Positions 28,801 to 40,483 of a stretch of 64,000 nt of DNA are shown one piece after another (the stretch's first letter is position 1; every line of letters begins with the position of its first letter). This DNA comes from Metridium senile (lineage: Eukaryota; Cnidaria; Anthozoa; Actiniaria; Metridiidae), in contig OX459108.1 in the NCBI GenBank assembly GCA_949775045.1, forward strand, positions 14,159,711-14,223,710, read 5' to 3'. A program made the translations under genes and the position numbers. The notes beneath the pieces were generated by a model. It was not told where the DNA came from. It ran no database searches and saw only the letters and a list, made by a program, of their open reading frames with translations.

Positions 28801-31800
28801 TACTGGGTTACAAAACTCCATTTACAATCACAGTAACTACTGGGTTACAAAATTCCATTTACAATCACAGTAACTACTGGGTTACAAAATTCCATTTACA
28901 ATCACAGTAACTATACTGGGTTACAAAATTCAGGTTACAATCACAGTAACTACTGGGTTACAAAATTCCATTTACAATCACAGTAACTTTACTGGGTTAC
29001 AAAATTCAGGTTACAATCACAGTAACTACTGGGTTACAAAATTCCATTTACAATCACAGTAACTACTGGGTTACAAAATTCCATTTACAATCACAGTAAC
29101 TATACTGGGTTACAAAATTCAGGTTACAATCACAGTAACTACTGGGTTACAAAATTCCATTTACAATCACAGTAACTACTGGGTTACAAAATTCCATTTA
29201 CAATCACAGTAACTACTGGGTTACAAAATTCCATTTACAATCATAGTTACTACTGGGTTACAAAATTCCATTTAAAATCACAGTAACTATTGGGTTACAA
29301 AATTCTATTTACAATCACAGTTACTACTGGGTTACAAAATTCCATTTACAATCACAGTAACTACTGGGTTACAAAATTCTGGTTACAATCACAGTAACTA
29401 CTGGGTTACAAAATTCCATTTACAATCACAGTTACTACTGGGCTACAAAATTCCATTTACAATCACAGTAACTATTGCGTTAAACATTCCATTTACAATC
29501 ACAGTAACTACTGGGTTACAAAATTCTATTTACAATCATAGTTACTACTGGGTTACAAAATTCCATTTAAAATCACAGTTACTACTGGGTTGCAAAATTC
29601 CATTTACAATCACAGTAACTATACTGGGTTACAAAATTCAGGTTACAATCACAGTAACTACTGGGTTACAAAATTCCATTTACAATCACAGTAACTACTG
29701 GGTTACAAAATTCCATTTACAAATCACAGTAACTACTGGGTTACAAAATTCCATTTACAAATCACAGTTACTACTGGGTTACAAAATTCCATTTACAAAT
29801 CACAGTTACTACTGGGTTACAAAAATCCATTTACAAATCACAGTAACTATACTGGGTTACAAAGTTCCATTTACAATAACAGCTAGTGTAACTCTAAAAG
29901 TACCAGTGAAAATACCACTTGACATTTATATTGATCATATATTTTTAATGTTGATTTTAGTTTTTCCATCCCTTTCTTGATAATTATCATTAATGGCAAT
30001 CTACATGTACATGCTATAACTCACATAATGTATTGTTGTTGTTTTATTTTAGAACTCAATGGAGTATGTCTATTTTTACATCAATGCCATATTTGGTCTG
30101 CATGGAATGTATATGGTTGCTTTATTTGTGTCGTCATGGATACTAAGTGGTTCATTTCTATCTGGTCTTCTAGCAACAGGATTTTATATTTTTAATAAGT
30201 AAGCCAAATAATTGCATTTTTTATTAACTATTTACATATAATATTATAAATCTGTTCAGTTGAACAGATAATAATATTAAAAGTGGTGGGCTTAAAAATG
30301 TATCATTTGTTTGTGTATATAAACAAGAAAATTCTCAAAAACATTCTGAGTTTTGGAGCAGTATTTTCACGAGAAAAACGGCAGGAATAGACAAACTTTC
30401 ACTTCATTTAATATACGAATTACTGTGTTATGATGATGATTGCAATTATATATTATGTTTGAATACAATATAACAACAATTTCAGGGTTCTTTTTCTTTC
30501 AACATAATTCCCTCTTTTGTTGTTAAATAACAATATAATCATATTATTAATATAATTATAATTATTCATCGCCCAGTTTACTTTTCAATTAGTCCCCTGG
30601 TTTGTAATTATTGATTTAATTCTTACTGTTTTTTTCTTTTTTTATAGAAATGATACTACTAGAATTTCATTCACACTGCCACTGAGAGAAAGCTTTGGTT
30701 TTCCATTCCTCTTTGTACAAATTGCTTCAATAACTTATTATATGAAAAAAGATATTTCAAAAATGGCACAGGTAAGTTAAATAGTCCTAGAAATTATTCA
30801 GCCTAGAACACATTGCTATGTAGGTTTGCACCCAATTCAAAGCCACTGGGAATAAAAACTTTGGTTCCAAAAATATTTCCAAGTTAACACAAGACAAATA
30901 AATAATCTTATTCCAAAAAGATTTGAATATAGCATTATTATATAGCAACGCATTGGCCGATTGGTCTATTGACTATGACACAAATTCATAATTATTATAT
31001 ATGGCCAGCAATTTTTATAATTTATTAATAACTATTGTATCTTACAGCACGACACGCAAAAGTATGACCACATTTAATGTATTTGCATACTAGCTACTAT
31101 ATGCACTGGAGTTTGTACTTTAAACAGACACATTTGATGTGAAGTTGTGTGATTTTACTGAATGAGGCATGTAAAAACTCATTTCACAGCATAAAGTCTG
31201 TGCATAGTATGAAGTACAAGTATACTGTGAAGTATGCGAATATATTAAAAGTGGCTATACTTTTGCGCGTTACGCTGTAATTAGTCAGACTGATATTCCA
31301 TAAGTTGGTTCCAGTTTGTTCCAGTCTGTATTAGAAACTTATTCGACTTATTGAATTTACTGGTCGATTTTGATCTGCATGCTCAAATTATTTCCTGGAA
31401 TTATCAATGAATGTATTGTCAGTATCAATTATCAATTAATTGTATTGTTTTAACAGTTTATCTGCATTTGGTCTATACTCAAGTGTACATTCTTCTTCAC
31501 ACTTGTCTGGCAATTTGCACAGTTTGTATTACTACTAGAATGTATGGCTTTCTTTGGTGTGTACTCTCTTGGATTTGCTCCTAAACACAAGGTAGTAAGA
31601 TGTTCATTGTATTTACATATTACATTTTTTTACTTCTTCTTACTCACTTCCTAACCCCTTCTATACCCCACTCACTTACACACACATGCTCCCAATCACT
31701 TATTAATATTAATATACTCCCATCTTTCTATTGATCCATATATTCATATGGTTATTCAAACACTCATTTGTTTGCTTTTTCATTCATTGATGTATTTGTA

Positions 31801-34800
31801 TATTCATTCATGTATTCATTCATTCATTCATCCATCTATCCATTCATTTATTCGTTCATCCATCTATCTATCCACTCAGTCACTTAGGCTTTTATTCTTT
31901 TATTCATTGATTCATTGAATGTCATTCTTTTACTCATTCATTCATTCTTTTATTCATTAATTCTTTCATCCATTCATTCTTTTAGTCTTTCTTTCATTCA
32001 TCCATTCATTTATTCTTTCTTTCATTCATCCATTCATTCATTTATTCTTTTAGTCTTTCTTTCATTCATCCATCCATTTTAATATCCATCATGATAACTA
32101 AAACAACATTTTATTATTATTTCTTTGTTTTTTAGTAATTTACCCTATTCTTGTTGTATCCACAGATAAGAAACCTCTATTTAATAGTCATATTATCCAT
32201 AAGTAGTGTGTGCTTGTTGATGTTTGTGAATGACATGATGTTATGTTCTCTTGCTCTGTCATTCTGTTTTGCTGCTCTCCTGCTCATGGCCTTTCAAGTA
32301 AGTTTGCAATTGCGATATTTATCTATTCCTACTTACTAATTAAAGACCCATGGTTACTTACCAGCATGCTTTGCTTTGCATTGTTCATTTTGATTTGAGT
32401 GTTAATATAATTAGTTCACAGTTGGTATTATTACAAGAACACAAATAAAAGAAAACACTAAACTATTTAGCGCAAATATCTACTAACATCACATCACAAA
32501 CATCACTCACAGTTGGTATTATTACAAGAACACAAATAAAACAAAACACTAAACTATTTAGCGCAAATATCTACTCACATCGTAAAATATATCAAAATGT
32601 TGACTACCATGATCATGGTCCATGAAATTTAATCTTCCGCACAGTGCATGATTGTTTGTGACTATACAGTAGGTCTTTCGTTTAATATTTCGTTTCATGC
32701 ATATATGTTCAAAAAAGCAAATTTATATAAGTGCATGATCACATTGCTAAAATAAAAATTATATATAATTTTATCAAGTATGGTAAATGTTCACATCAAT
32801 ATAAAAAATACTCTAACTGTTGCTTTCAAAATTAAAATAATGATTGAATTTGTGCAAATTTATTGTAAAATTATTTAATTTTACCTCTTGCAGTCTGATG
32901 AGCCTTCTAAAGGACACTTGATGGTCAAGCTGTTTAAACTTTTACTACACATTGTAGCTGTTGTTGTCTTGATGGTGGCAATAAGTGCTCTTATTAAGGT
33001 ACTACTATCAACTCATTCTATAATTATTGTACATAAAAAGGTTTTCATTCTCTCTAATATTACTGATCATGAGTGTTAATATCTTAATGGATTGGCTGAT
33101 TTACCCGTAATCCTTTGCCTCTTAAATCACTATGGTCAAGGTAAATGTATACAGCTATATATACAGTACTCAAAAAGGTTGACGAAGGGTGTGAGATGCA
33201 TGTACCCTGGATGCCAGAGGTTTGAGGATTTTTACAATTTAAAGTAGTTTCGCAAGTAGTTTTTTGAATGTATTTTGTTTGTTGCTCTGTGACTTGATCA
33301 TCGTCGCTTCGCAACTTAATATCTCGTCGCGCTTTGCAACTCATATTATGAATTCCCTAGTATAAAAGAAGGCCCCTCTGGAACCAGGGTATGTTACATG
33401 CTGGTAACAATAATTTTAACAAGGGATAAATTATGCTGGAAAACCCTGCAGACAAAGTTGGTTCGCTGCGAGCTCTCACTCATGAGATATCAAATTTGAA
33501 CACTTGAAGAAGAATTCCATATCTTTGCCCGTCCATGTTTTATTCTCTAGTATATACATGTACGGTATGTTCACTTTGTGTTTTATTTCCCAATACTTAG
33601 GTTATATTGAAAGTGGAATCAGATGAGCATATTTTTAAATTTCTGAAAGCCAAGCTTGGTTTTAATAGAGGAAGGTAAGTAGCATTTAATTTATTTTTTG
33701 TTGTTACTACCACTACCATTGTCACCATTTACCATCATCATCAATGTCACCATCATCATCATCATCATCATCATCAATGTCACCATTATCATCATCATCA
33801 TCATCATCAATGTCACCATTATCATGATCACCATCATCATCAATGTCACCATTATCATCATCATCAACATCATCAATGTCACCATTAATCATCATCATCA
33901 TCAATGTCACCATTATCATCATCACCATCATCATCAATTGATGTCACCATCAACATCATCAATGTCACCATTATCATCATCACCATCATCATCAATTGAT
34001 GTCACCATCAACATCATCAATGTCACCATTATCATCATCACCATCATCATCAATTGATGTCACCATCAACATCATCAATGTCACCATTATCATCATCATC
34101 AACATCATCAATGTCACCATTATCACCATTATCATCATCATCAATGTCACCATTATCATCATCATCAACATCATCAATGTCACCATTATCATCATCACCA
34201 TCATCATCAATGCCACCATTATCATCATCATCAACATCATCAATGTCACCATTAATCATCATCACCATCATCATCAATGTCACCATTATCATCATCATCA
34301 TATCATCAATGTCACCATTATCATCATCATCACCATCATCAGCAATGTCACCATTATCATCATCATCAACATCATCAATGTCACCATTATCATCATCATC
34401 AACATCATCAATGTCACCATTAATCATCATCATAATCATCATCAATGTCACCATCAACATCATCAATGTCACCATCAACATCATCAATGTCACCATTGTC
34501 ATCATCATCATCATCTTCATCAATGTCATCATCATCATTGTCACCATTATCCTAATCATCAATCTCACAATCGTTATCATCAATGATCATCATTGTCATC
34601 ACCAACATTATGATCAACAATATTAAATCCCTTCATCCAATCAACTATAATCCTCTGTCATTTCCCCAGGGATTTTGACTCTCTATTGTATCTATGTGAA
34701 AGTTCCTTTAAAATACTACCATATGATACATACACAAGACTGACACAAGGCGTGGTCTTTCCTTGTTACATCCTTTCTTTAGCCATAGCATTGGTAATGC

Positions 34801-37800
34801 TGCTATATACTGTTATTGTTAACTGGAGGTAAACATAAAGGCACTGTTGCACAATAATTTTCTCGATAGGTAATATAATGAAATTTGTAATACCGTAAAA
34901 AATGTTGACTTAACTTTACTGACGTTTAGAGCTTTAGCCCTTCGTCATTTTACTCAGGCGAAGGGCTAAAGCTTGAAACATCAGTAAAGTTAAGTGAACA
35001 TTTTTTACAATGTTACAAATTTCATTCTATTATCTATTGTTTATATCAAACACTGATGCAGCCTATACTAGTGTACTGGTTAGTTTCCATTTATAATTTT
35101 CTCATCAACTTGTCTTGCAATGTTAGCTCAAAAGTGTGACATTGTAAGCTGCTGTGTTTTGTTGCAAAATGTAGAACTTAACTCTACTTTGTGCGATGCT
35201 GCCTGCAACAACTAAAAAGCGAGACAGCCCCAGTCTGTTACACTGTGTAATTGTCTAGTAACTTGTAGAGTTCCATTGCGAAAAGTAGAACTGAACTCTT
35301 ACTTTTTGTAATGCTGTCTGCAAACTGTGTGTGCTACAGTACTGTGCAAGTCTTCAGCAATGGCATTGTAAGACAAGTTGTCGAACAGTTGCACAGTGCA
35401 ACAGCAACTTTTAAAACTTGCAACAGAATGTCATTTCCGGGTAATGTGTCTTACCAAGTTATTTATGCAGCCACTACTTTTTGAATTGAATTGAATTGAA
35501 TTGGTGGCATCCCTGATAATGTGCTATGTTATCAAATGAATATTGACATTTTATCTAAATTAAGTAGTAATGGCACTGGTAAATTTTCTTTCTCTTTTTG
35601 TTCAAAGTGACAACAGAAAAGAAGAAACAGATAAAAAGGATGACGATGCAAAAGCAGACTCTACCCTCCCCTCCCTTCCTCTCAATGATCAGCCTGAGGT
35701 GGTCTATAATACAATCCAGACTGTTTTGTTTGGCATCATGGCTGTTTCTACTTCAAGATTCAAGTTTCTATGGACACCACATATGTGTATGTATGCTGCT
35801 GGTCTGTTCTGTCATCAAGGTTTCTGGAGATATTTGATGTCTAAGATTAAAATCAACTCTGCTGTGGTAAGTGATATTTCTATGATGATGATGATGATGA
35901 TGACTATGATGCAGATGATGCTGATTATTTAACAAACAATATTATGCCTGAAATGTACACATTTAATTAAATTGGTTACAATGTGAGCATATACCTGCTG
36001 TACTGTTTGTGTGCAGTTTATTAAATACTTATTTTGTATTTTGTTTGTAGAGTAATATATTGAGCCATGCAGTTCCTGCTCTCTTGTTGGCACTTCTTCT
36101 AAGCCTAGTAAGTCTTATTTTGATTACTGCGGTTTTCGTCTTTCTGCAAACTCAGACATTCCAACCGCCATTTGTGAAATACATTTTTAGTTGCAGCTAA
36201 TTTATCGGAACCTATTATGTCTTTGATTGACGGCAGCCAGAAAACGTATTTTCACAAATATCTGTCAGAATGTTTGCAGAAAGCAGAGTTGTGTGCAAAA
36301 TATTAAACGTAGAGGTAGTGAGTGTGAGTGAGTCTCCTCGATTAGTATGGCGCACTGCGTCCAGCTAGAAGATTGAGACGTTAAAAAAGTTATTATTATT
36401 ATTAACTTAAAGTCGAAAACCGCAGTAAATGTACAGGCAGCATATCACAACATAATACATACTGGTAGTTAAGACAATCGTTTTGATTGCAACATGTTGA
36501 TTGGATTTGTTAATTTTTCATAATTAATAATAATTATTCTAGTATATGTAAACCTGTTGTGTATTTTAATAGAGACTACCTCTGGCAATGGAGGAACTCA
36601 AAGAATTAAAAGAATTCCATGATCCTAATACTGTACAACTAATGAACTGGATAAGGTAGAACAGCTTGAATGATATTAACACATTAAATATGATGATTAT
36701 TATAACTGAAAACGAGTTGTAAAATAACCAATTATAGACTCATCACAGTAAAAATTTATAGAAATTAAGTTAAGAGACATCACCAATTGAAAGCTCTTGT
36801 TTAAAGGGGATGGGGTGATTTGGAGGCCAGTCAACACCAACCCCCCACCTATTGTATTTGTATTGTGATAATGGCTAGCACACAATATAGTCACCCCTTG
36901 CTCATCCTTCCTGGATCTGTGCCTATTGTAATTAAGTGGTACCTCCATTAAGCAGCCACCAATTCAACGGCCCACCTCTATTAAGCGGCCACTTAGGAAA
37001 GTACCGAGGGTTACTGCTTAATAGAGGTACCACTGTATTCATTTTAAATAAAGTTTCTATTGTATCCTGTTTACCTCCATAGGAGCAACACCCCTCCTGA
37101 TTCGGCATTCACAGGGAGCATGCAGCTACTTGCAGGTGTCAAATTATGTACAGATAGACACATTACTAATCATCCACATTATGAGAATAAATTTCTACGA
37201 GAGAGAACGAAACAGGTAATCAATCAATCAATCAATCTTTATTGTAAACAGGTTCCCATTTAAATCTGTACTTTCCCATTTAAACCTGTACTTATGCAAA
37301 TTTTGTTGATGTGTGCTAAACACACAGATCAACCAATCAGAGAAGTTCACTTCAGAAATAATATACTCTGATTGGTTGATCTGTGTGTTTAGCACACATC
37401 AACACAATTTGTATAAGTACAGATTTAAATGGGCAAGTATAGAATTAAATGGGAACCTGTTTGTAGTACAATAATTGCAAATAATTTACATACATTACAA
37501 ATTACAGAATCTTTGTACTAGGTCAGAGCTCTGTTAGTAGTAATACAGTAATTCAGTAATACAGCTGTAGTAATACATTTAACAATAATAATGGACCAGT
37601 ATTAAATTGCTTCCTTCATATTTTTTTCAGACCAGGAAATTAAAAAACAACTTGTAAAGAATTGCAATAAATATTTTGTTAAAGCTTTGCCTTTTCATAC
37701 CTGCAAAGTGTTTTTTAGCCAGTTTAGTGTGTGTTTTAATGTATTTTTATTCATTCAATAATGAGAGATTCGGCGATAAAATACTTGCGATTTCGTACAT

Positions 37801-38349
37801 CGCTAAGAAAAAAAGCCATAATATTATAATAAAGTATGATTTATTAACCTCGATTGTTGGGTCTGTCAGGGAAAATATCAGACCTCGGTCTTTTTTGCAC
37901 GTGCTCATGCAGTCAGTATTGTCATTACCTCGGTCTGATATTTCCTGTACAGGCCTCACACTTGGATAATAACCTCGTAGTCTGTTTTCTCAGTCTAAAC
38001 AAGCTGCTGTCATGAATATATTTTATCTATGAATGTGTATCAGGTCTATCAAGTCTATGCACGTAGAACATCACAGGAAGTCAACACCATTCTCAAGGAA
38101 CATGGTGCAGATTACATCATCCTAGAGAATAGTATTTGCTACTCGCAAATGGATCAAGGCTGTAAGCTAAAAGACATTCTAGACCTTGACAATGGTCATA
38201 TAATAGAAGGAGGACAACTTGAACCAGGTCTAAAGTTCTCATCAGTACCAAGATTCTGTGAAGCTATCAAGTACGACCAAAAGAACTTTGCTAAGTATTT
38301 CAGGAAGGTCTTTGAGAATAGAACGTTTTATTTATACAAGGTTTTATAA
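25815..38349 (+). CDS. DPY19L3: DPY19L3 orthologue, protein C-mannosyltransferase, 15 exons, 719 aa
   Basis: Exons: 25815-26048, 27493-27583, 28341-28462, 30053-30198, 30648-30771, 31457-31591, 32166-32297, 32894-32998, 33601-33674, 34670-34828, 35608-35866, 36051-36107, 36573-36655, 37083-37215, 38044-38349. All join in frame to 719 aa (human about 716). Family marks: first membrane helix (39-60), LHENDMWFSNI (67-77), EREISFRTEAGLYFSYYKQM, TLPLRES, TLVWQFAQF, SDEHIFKFLKAKLG, TPHMC, GSMQLLAGVKLCTDR and NHPHYENKFLRERTKQVYQ. DPY19 proteins are multi-pass ER enzymes that attach mannose to tryptophan of thrombospondin repeats from dolichol-phosphate-mannose. DPY19L3 in human modifies the WxxC tryptophan. 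The match in exons 1-2 and 14 favours L3 over L1, L2 or L4. Every exon is intact. Confidence 0.95.
27025..27385. repeat. ATTC microsatellite in DPY19L3 intron 1
   Basis: Degenerate (CATT)n with higher-order similarity to the array at 24080-24365, including the CCAGTCAATC and AAGCTTCAATCCATCC blocks. The two arrays therefore share more than the tetranucleotide and may be copies of one ancestral segment. Confidence 0.85.
28475..28648. mobile_element. MITE, about 174 bp, DPY19L3 intron 3
   Basis: Arms GACCTCTTTACC with CCCATTTCAGACCACGTGT (left) and CACGTGATCTGAAATGGG with GGTAAAGAGGTTT (right). The left arm starts about 13 bp after the exon 3 donor. Confidence 0.75.
28757..29885. repeat. 37-bp minisatellite, about 30 copies, DPY19L3 intron 3
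   Basis: The unit has GGGTTACAAAATTCCATT followed by TACAATCACAGTAACTACT. Variants with CAGGTTACAATC and TATACTGGG recur at intervals, indicating higher-order duplication. Late copies carry an extra A (TACAAATCACAG). Confidence 0.95.
30812..30950. mobile_element. MITE of the GTTGCTAT family, DPY19L3 intron 5
   Basis: Imperfect arms ATTGCTATGTAGGTTTGCAC (left) and TATTATATAGCAACG (right). A better-preserved relative is at 39224-39352, and the right flank ATTGGCCGATTGGTCTAT matches that copy's ATTAGCTGATTTGGTCTAT, so the family extends beyond the stem. Confidence 0.55.
31045..31277. mobile_element. MITE, 233 bp, TA-flanked, DPY19L3 intron 5
   Basis: Begins CAGCACGACACGCAAAAGTA and ends TACTTTTGCGCGTTACGCTG, with TA on each side. 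The termini and duplication fit the Tc1/mariner-type MITE pattern. No ORF. Confidence 0.75.
31735..32085. repeat. ATTC microsatellite in DPY19L3 intron 6
   Basis: Degenerate (CATT)n with a duplicated block TTTTAGTCTTTCTTTCATTC at its right end. Confidence 0.9.
32417..32583. repeat. Tandem duplication of about 92 bp, DPY19L3 intron 7
   Basis: CACAGTTGGTATTATTACAA followed by AACTATTTAGCGCAAATATC occurs twice (32417 and about 32508) with very few differences, so it is recent. Confidence 0.85.
33712..34618. repeat. 900-bp ATC microsatellite, DPY19L3 intron 9
   Basis: (ATC)n organised in higher-order units with ATCAATGTCACCATTATCAT as the recurring block. It fills nearly the whole intron between exons 9 and 10. 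The Ser/Ile and Met/Asp ORFs on both strands are artefacts. Confidence 0.95.
34865..35095. mobile_element. Second copy of the 434-604 hairpin, DPY19L3 intron 10
   Basis: Begins GATAGGTAATATAATG, carries TTTAGCCCTTCGTC / AGGCGAAGGGCTAAA around the loop, and continues into AACACTGATGCAGCCTATAC and CTGGTTAGTTTCC, the subunit of the 519-3113 TIR. Mismatches indicate an older copy than those at 434-755. Confidence 0.8.
36288..36412. repeat. SINE fragment, DPY19L3 intron 12
   Basis: GTTGTGTGCAAAATATTAAA, GTAGAGGTAGTGAGTGTGAG, then CTCCTCGATTAGTATGG and GTCCAGCTAGAAGATTGAGA match the 3' half of the SINE at 46917-47190. The tRNA-like head is missing. It ends in a (TTA)n tail. Confidence 0.65.
36932..37036. 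mobile_element. Short MITE near the exon 14 acceptor of DPY19L3
   Basis: Arms AGTGGTACCTCCATTAAGCA and TGCTTAATAGAGGTACCACT, with a duplicated CTATTAAGCGGCCAC motif inside. The right end lies about 45 bp upstream of exon 14. Confidence 0.75.
37247..37461. mobile_element. Palindromic MITE copy A, 215 bp, DPY19L3 intron 14
   Basis: Termini AACAGGTTCCCATTTAAATC and ATTAAATGGGAACCTGTT; inner arms TTGATGTGTGCTAAACACAC and GTGTGTTTAGCACACATCAA are near perfect. The loop reads AGAAGTTCACTTCAGAAATA. A second copy is at 47818-48052. TGTA stands on both sides, a possible 4-bp duplication. Confidence 0.85.
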
Positions 38350-38394
38350 TGTGGGCCAACAAAATATTGTTTAGCTGAACAAGAAAGTTAAAGT

Positions 38395-38890
38395 TTTGAA
38401 TGAGTGGATGAATGAATAAATGAAAGAGTACTAGCAGATAAATGAATGAATAAGGATTAGTGGATGGGTGAATGAATGAATAAATGGGTACTAGTGGATG
38501 AATGAATGAATTAGTACTAGTGGATAAATGAATGAGAACAAGTGGATGAATGAATAAATTAATGGGTACTAGTGGATGAATGAATGAATTAGTACTAGTG
38601 GATAAATGAATGAGAACAAGTGGATGAATGAATAAATTAATGGGTACTAGTGGATGAATGAATGAATTAGTACTAGTGGATGAATTAATGGTTACTAGTG
38701 GATGAATGAGAATGAATGAATAGAATAAATGAATGAGTACTAGTGGATGAATGGATAAATAGAATAAATGAATGAGTACTAGTGGATGAATGAATAAATT
38801 AATGGGTACTAGTGGATGAATGAATAAATTAATGGGTACTAGTGGATGAATGAATAAATTAGTGGATAAATGAATGAATAAAGGAGTTGT
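38395..38890. repeat. TGAA-rich minisatellite downstream of DPY19L3
   Basis: Units combine GGTACTAGTGGATGAATGAA with AATAAATTAA in irregular lengths of about 30-45 bp. It starts about 45 nt after the DPY19L3 stop codon, so it probably occupies the 3' UTR or its flank. Confidence 0.85.
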
Positions 38891-39223
38891 AAGTTAAAGC
38901 TTGGAATTAAATAATAATGTAATTAATTAATTAATGGACGATAAATTATTGCTATATGCTATAAAAAGTTCATACTGTAGATATAAATAACCATGAAAAC
39001 TGTTAAAAATAAATTATATATTTTAATTAACTAGGAACAACAAATAAATAACTAGAAATTAATAGAAATGTTGAGTATGTTTATTGTTGTTATTCATCGC
39101 CATCCATTCACTATCTATCCATCATAAATTCAACCAAACAACAAACCAACCCAACTTATCAAGCAAACAAATCAATTAATCAACCAACATATGTACCAAC
39201 CAATCAATCAATAGACAAACACG

Positions 39224-39352
39224 TTGCTATATACATTTCCACCCAATTTAAAAACTTTTGTTCTAAAAATTTGCCACATGATATCAAAATCATAAGACAA
39301 AGAACCTTATTCTCAAAAGATTTCAATTGGGTGGAAACATACATAGCAACAC
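39224..39352. mobile_element. MITE of the GTTGCTAT family, intergenic
   Basis: Arms GTTGCTATATACATTTCCAC with CCAATTT (left) and AATTGGGTGGAAACATACAT with AGCAAC (right). Related to 30812-30950. Confidence 0.75.
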
Positions 39353-39394
39353 ATTAGCTGATTTGGTCTATCAACTTTTAGTTATAAGGAACAA

Positions 39395-39628
39395 GTGTAG
39401 CTAAGTTGGTTAGTGCATGGCTTTCTTTGGTCACAAGTTTGATCCCTAATGGCCTCACACTTTTCGACTTCTTTCCATTCAGTGTAGCGTTCAGTAGCTT
39501 TAAATACCCGTAAAACAGAGCATTGATGGGAGAGGGGGAAAAAGAGTGCACTGTCGGCTTTCTGGGAGACCAGCTTACTTCTAGCTGAAGGAACTACTGA
39601 CGCTAAATAATAGTACTTTTCCTTTTAT
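39395..39628 (+). repeat. tRNA-derived SINE
   Basis: The head resembles a tRNA: GTGTAGCTAAGTTGGTTAGT (A box) and, 27 bp later, CACAAGTTTGATCCCTAA (B box). The body ends with TCTAGCTGAAGGAACTACTG and CGCTAAATAATAGTACTTTT. This 3' tail recurs alone at 48600-48662 with changes, which supports an element family rather than a tRNA gene. It has no intact cloverleaf end. Confidence 0.6.
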
Positions 39629-39676
39629 ACATTCTATTACCTATTAAAAATTCTGAAATTGCTGTCAGGATTCATT

Positions 39677-39822
39677 ATTATCAAATTTTACGTTTGTCTC
39701 TGACTCAAAATGCGCATGCCACAACAAGAACCGCCATTACTGATGAAGGTCCGTGGTAATGGACCGAAACATCTATTCTTCTAAAGTTTTTTAAGTCAGA
39801 GACAAACGTAAAATTTGATAAT
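39677..39822. mobile_element. MITE, 146 bp, between DPY19L3 and FDX1
   Basis: Arms ATTATCAAATTTTACGTTTG with TCTCTGACT, and the exact reverse AGTCAGAGA with CAAACGTAAAATTTGATAAT. The loop contains a GGTCCGTGGTAATGGACC stem. Confidence 0.85.
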
Positions 39823-40483
39823 TCTATTATTAAGTTCAATCCAAAATCACATGTATGTAAAAAGGTTATGTTATTTAAAATGACACATATTACACCATTT
39901 TGAAACAGTTTATTCATATCATTGAGTGATTGACTATTCTTACCTAAGTATGATTCAAGAAAGAAAACTACATACTAGATGTCAGTGCATTGCATAAATA
40001 TAAATAGGAATAGTATAACAAATATTAAAATCATAAAAATGATTGATCATTACAATCTTCAGTCTAGTTTTATTACCGTATAAGTAATACCATGTCATTG
40101 AAGGAAATTTAGAACTAATATAAACTTAGAGTGATTACCCTTCATCCATAAAATCAAAAGTGAAAAAAATCTAATTTGTACTACAAATCAAAAACAAATC
40201 CAGAGTCTACTAATAACTATCAAGACCAGGAAAGCATATGGCTGATGCAGAGGTCACAGCTGCAATTCCATGTAACATATAGAATATAGAATATATGTCC
40301 AAGTGAAATTATTTTAGTGTATCCCAGCCTTTCAAGTTTGCCAAGAATTGCATGGGAGAATGAAAATAATACTCTATATTAAATATGTAAAATTTTGAAT
40401 CCCAATCCATGTTACTTTCTGTGTTTATAGCACCAGGCTAGCTAAAAAAGCTTGTATGGTGGTTATACATGAATATGTAATTT

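Noticed and set aside
28757..29885. Possible CRISPR array (regular 37-bp repeats)
   Set aside because: Units are contiguous with no unique spacers, and the context is a eukaryotic intron; this is a minisatellite.
33696..34626. Long Ile/Ser/Asp ORFs on both strands
   Set aside because: Artefacts of the ATC microsatellite in a DPY19L3 intron.
39395..39470. tRNA gene
   Set aside because: A- and B-box-like motifs are present, but the acceptor stem and anticodon arm do not form and the tail recurs as a SINE fragment.
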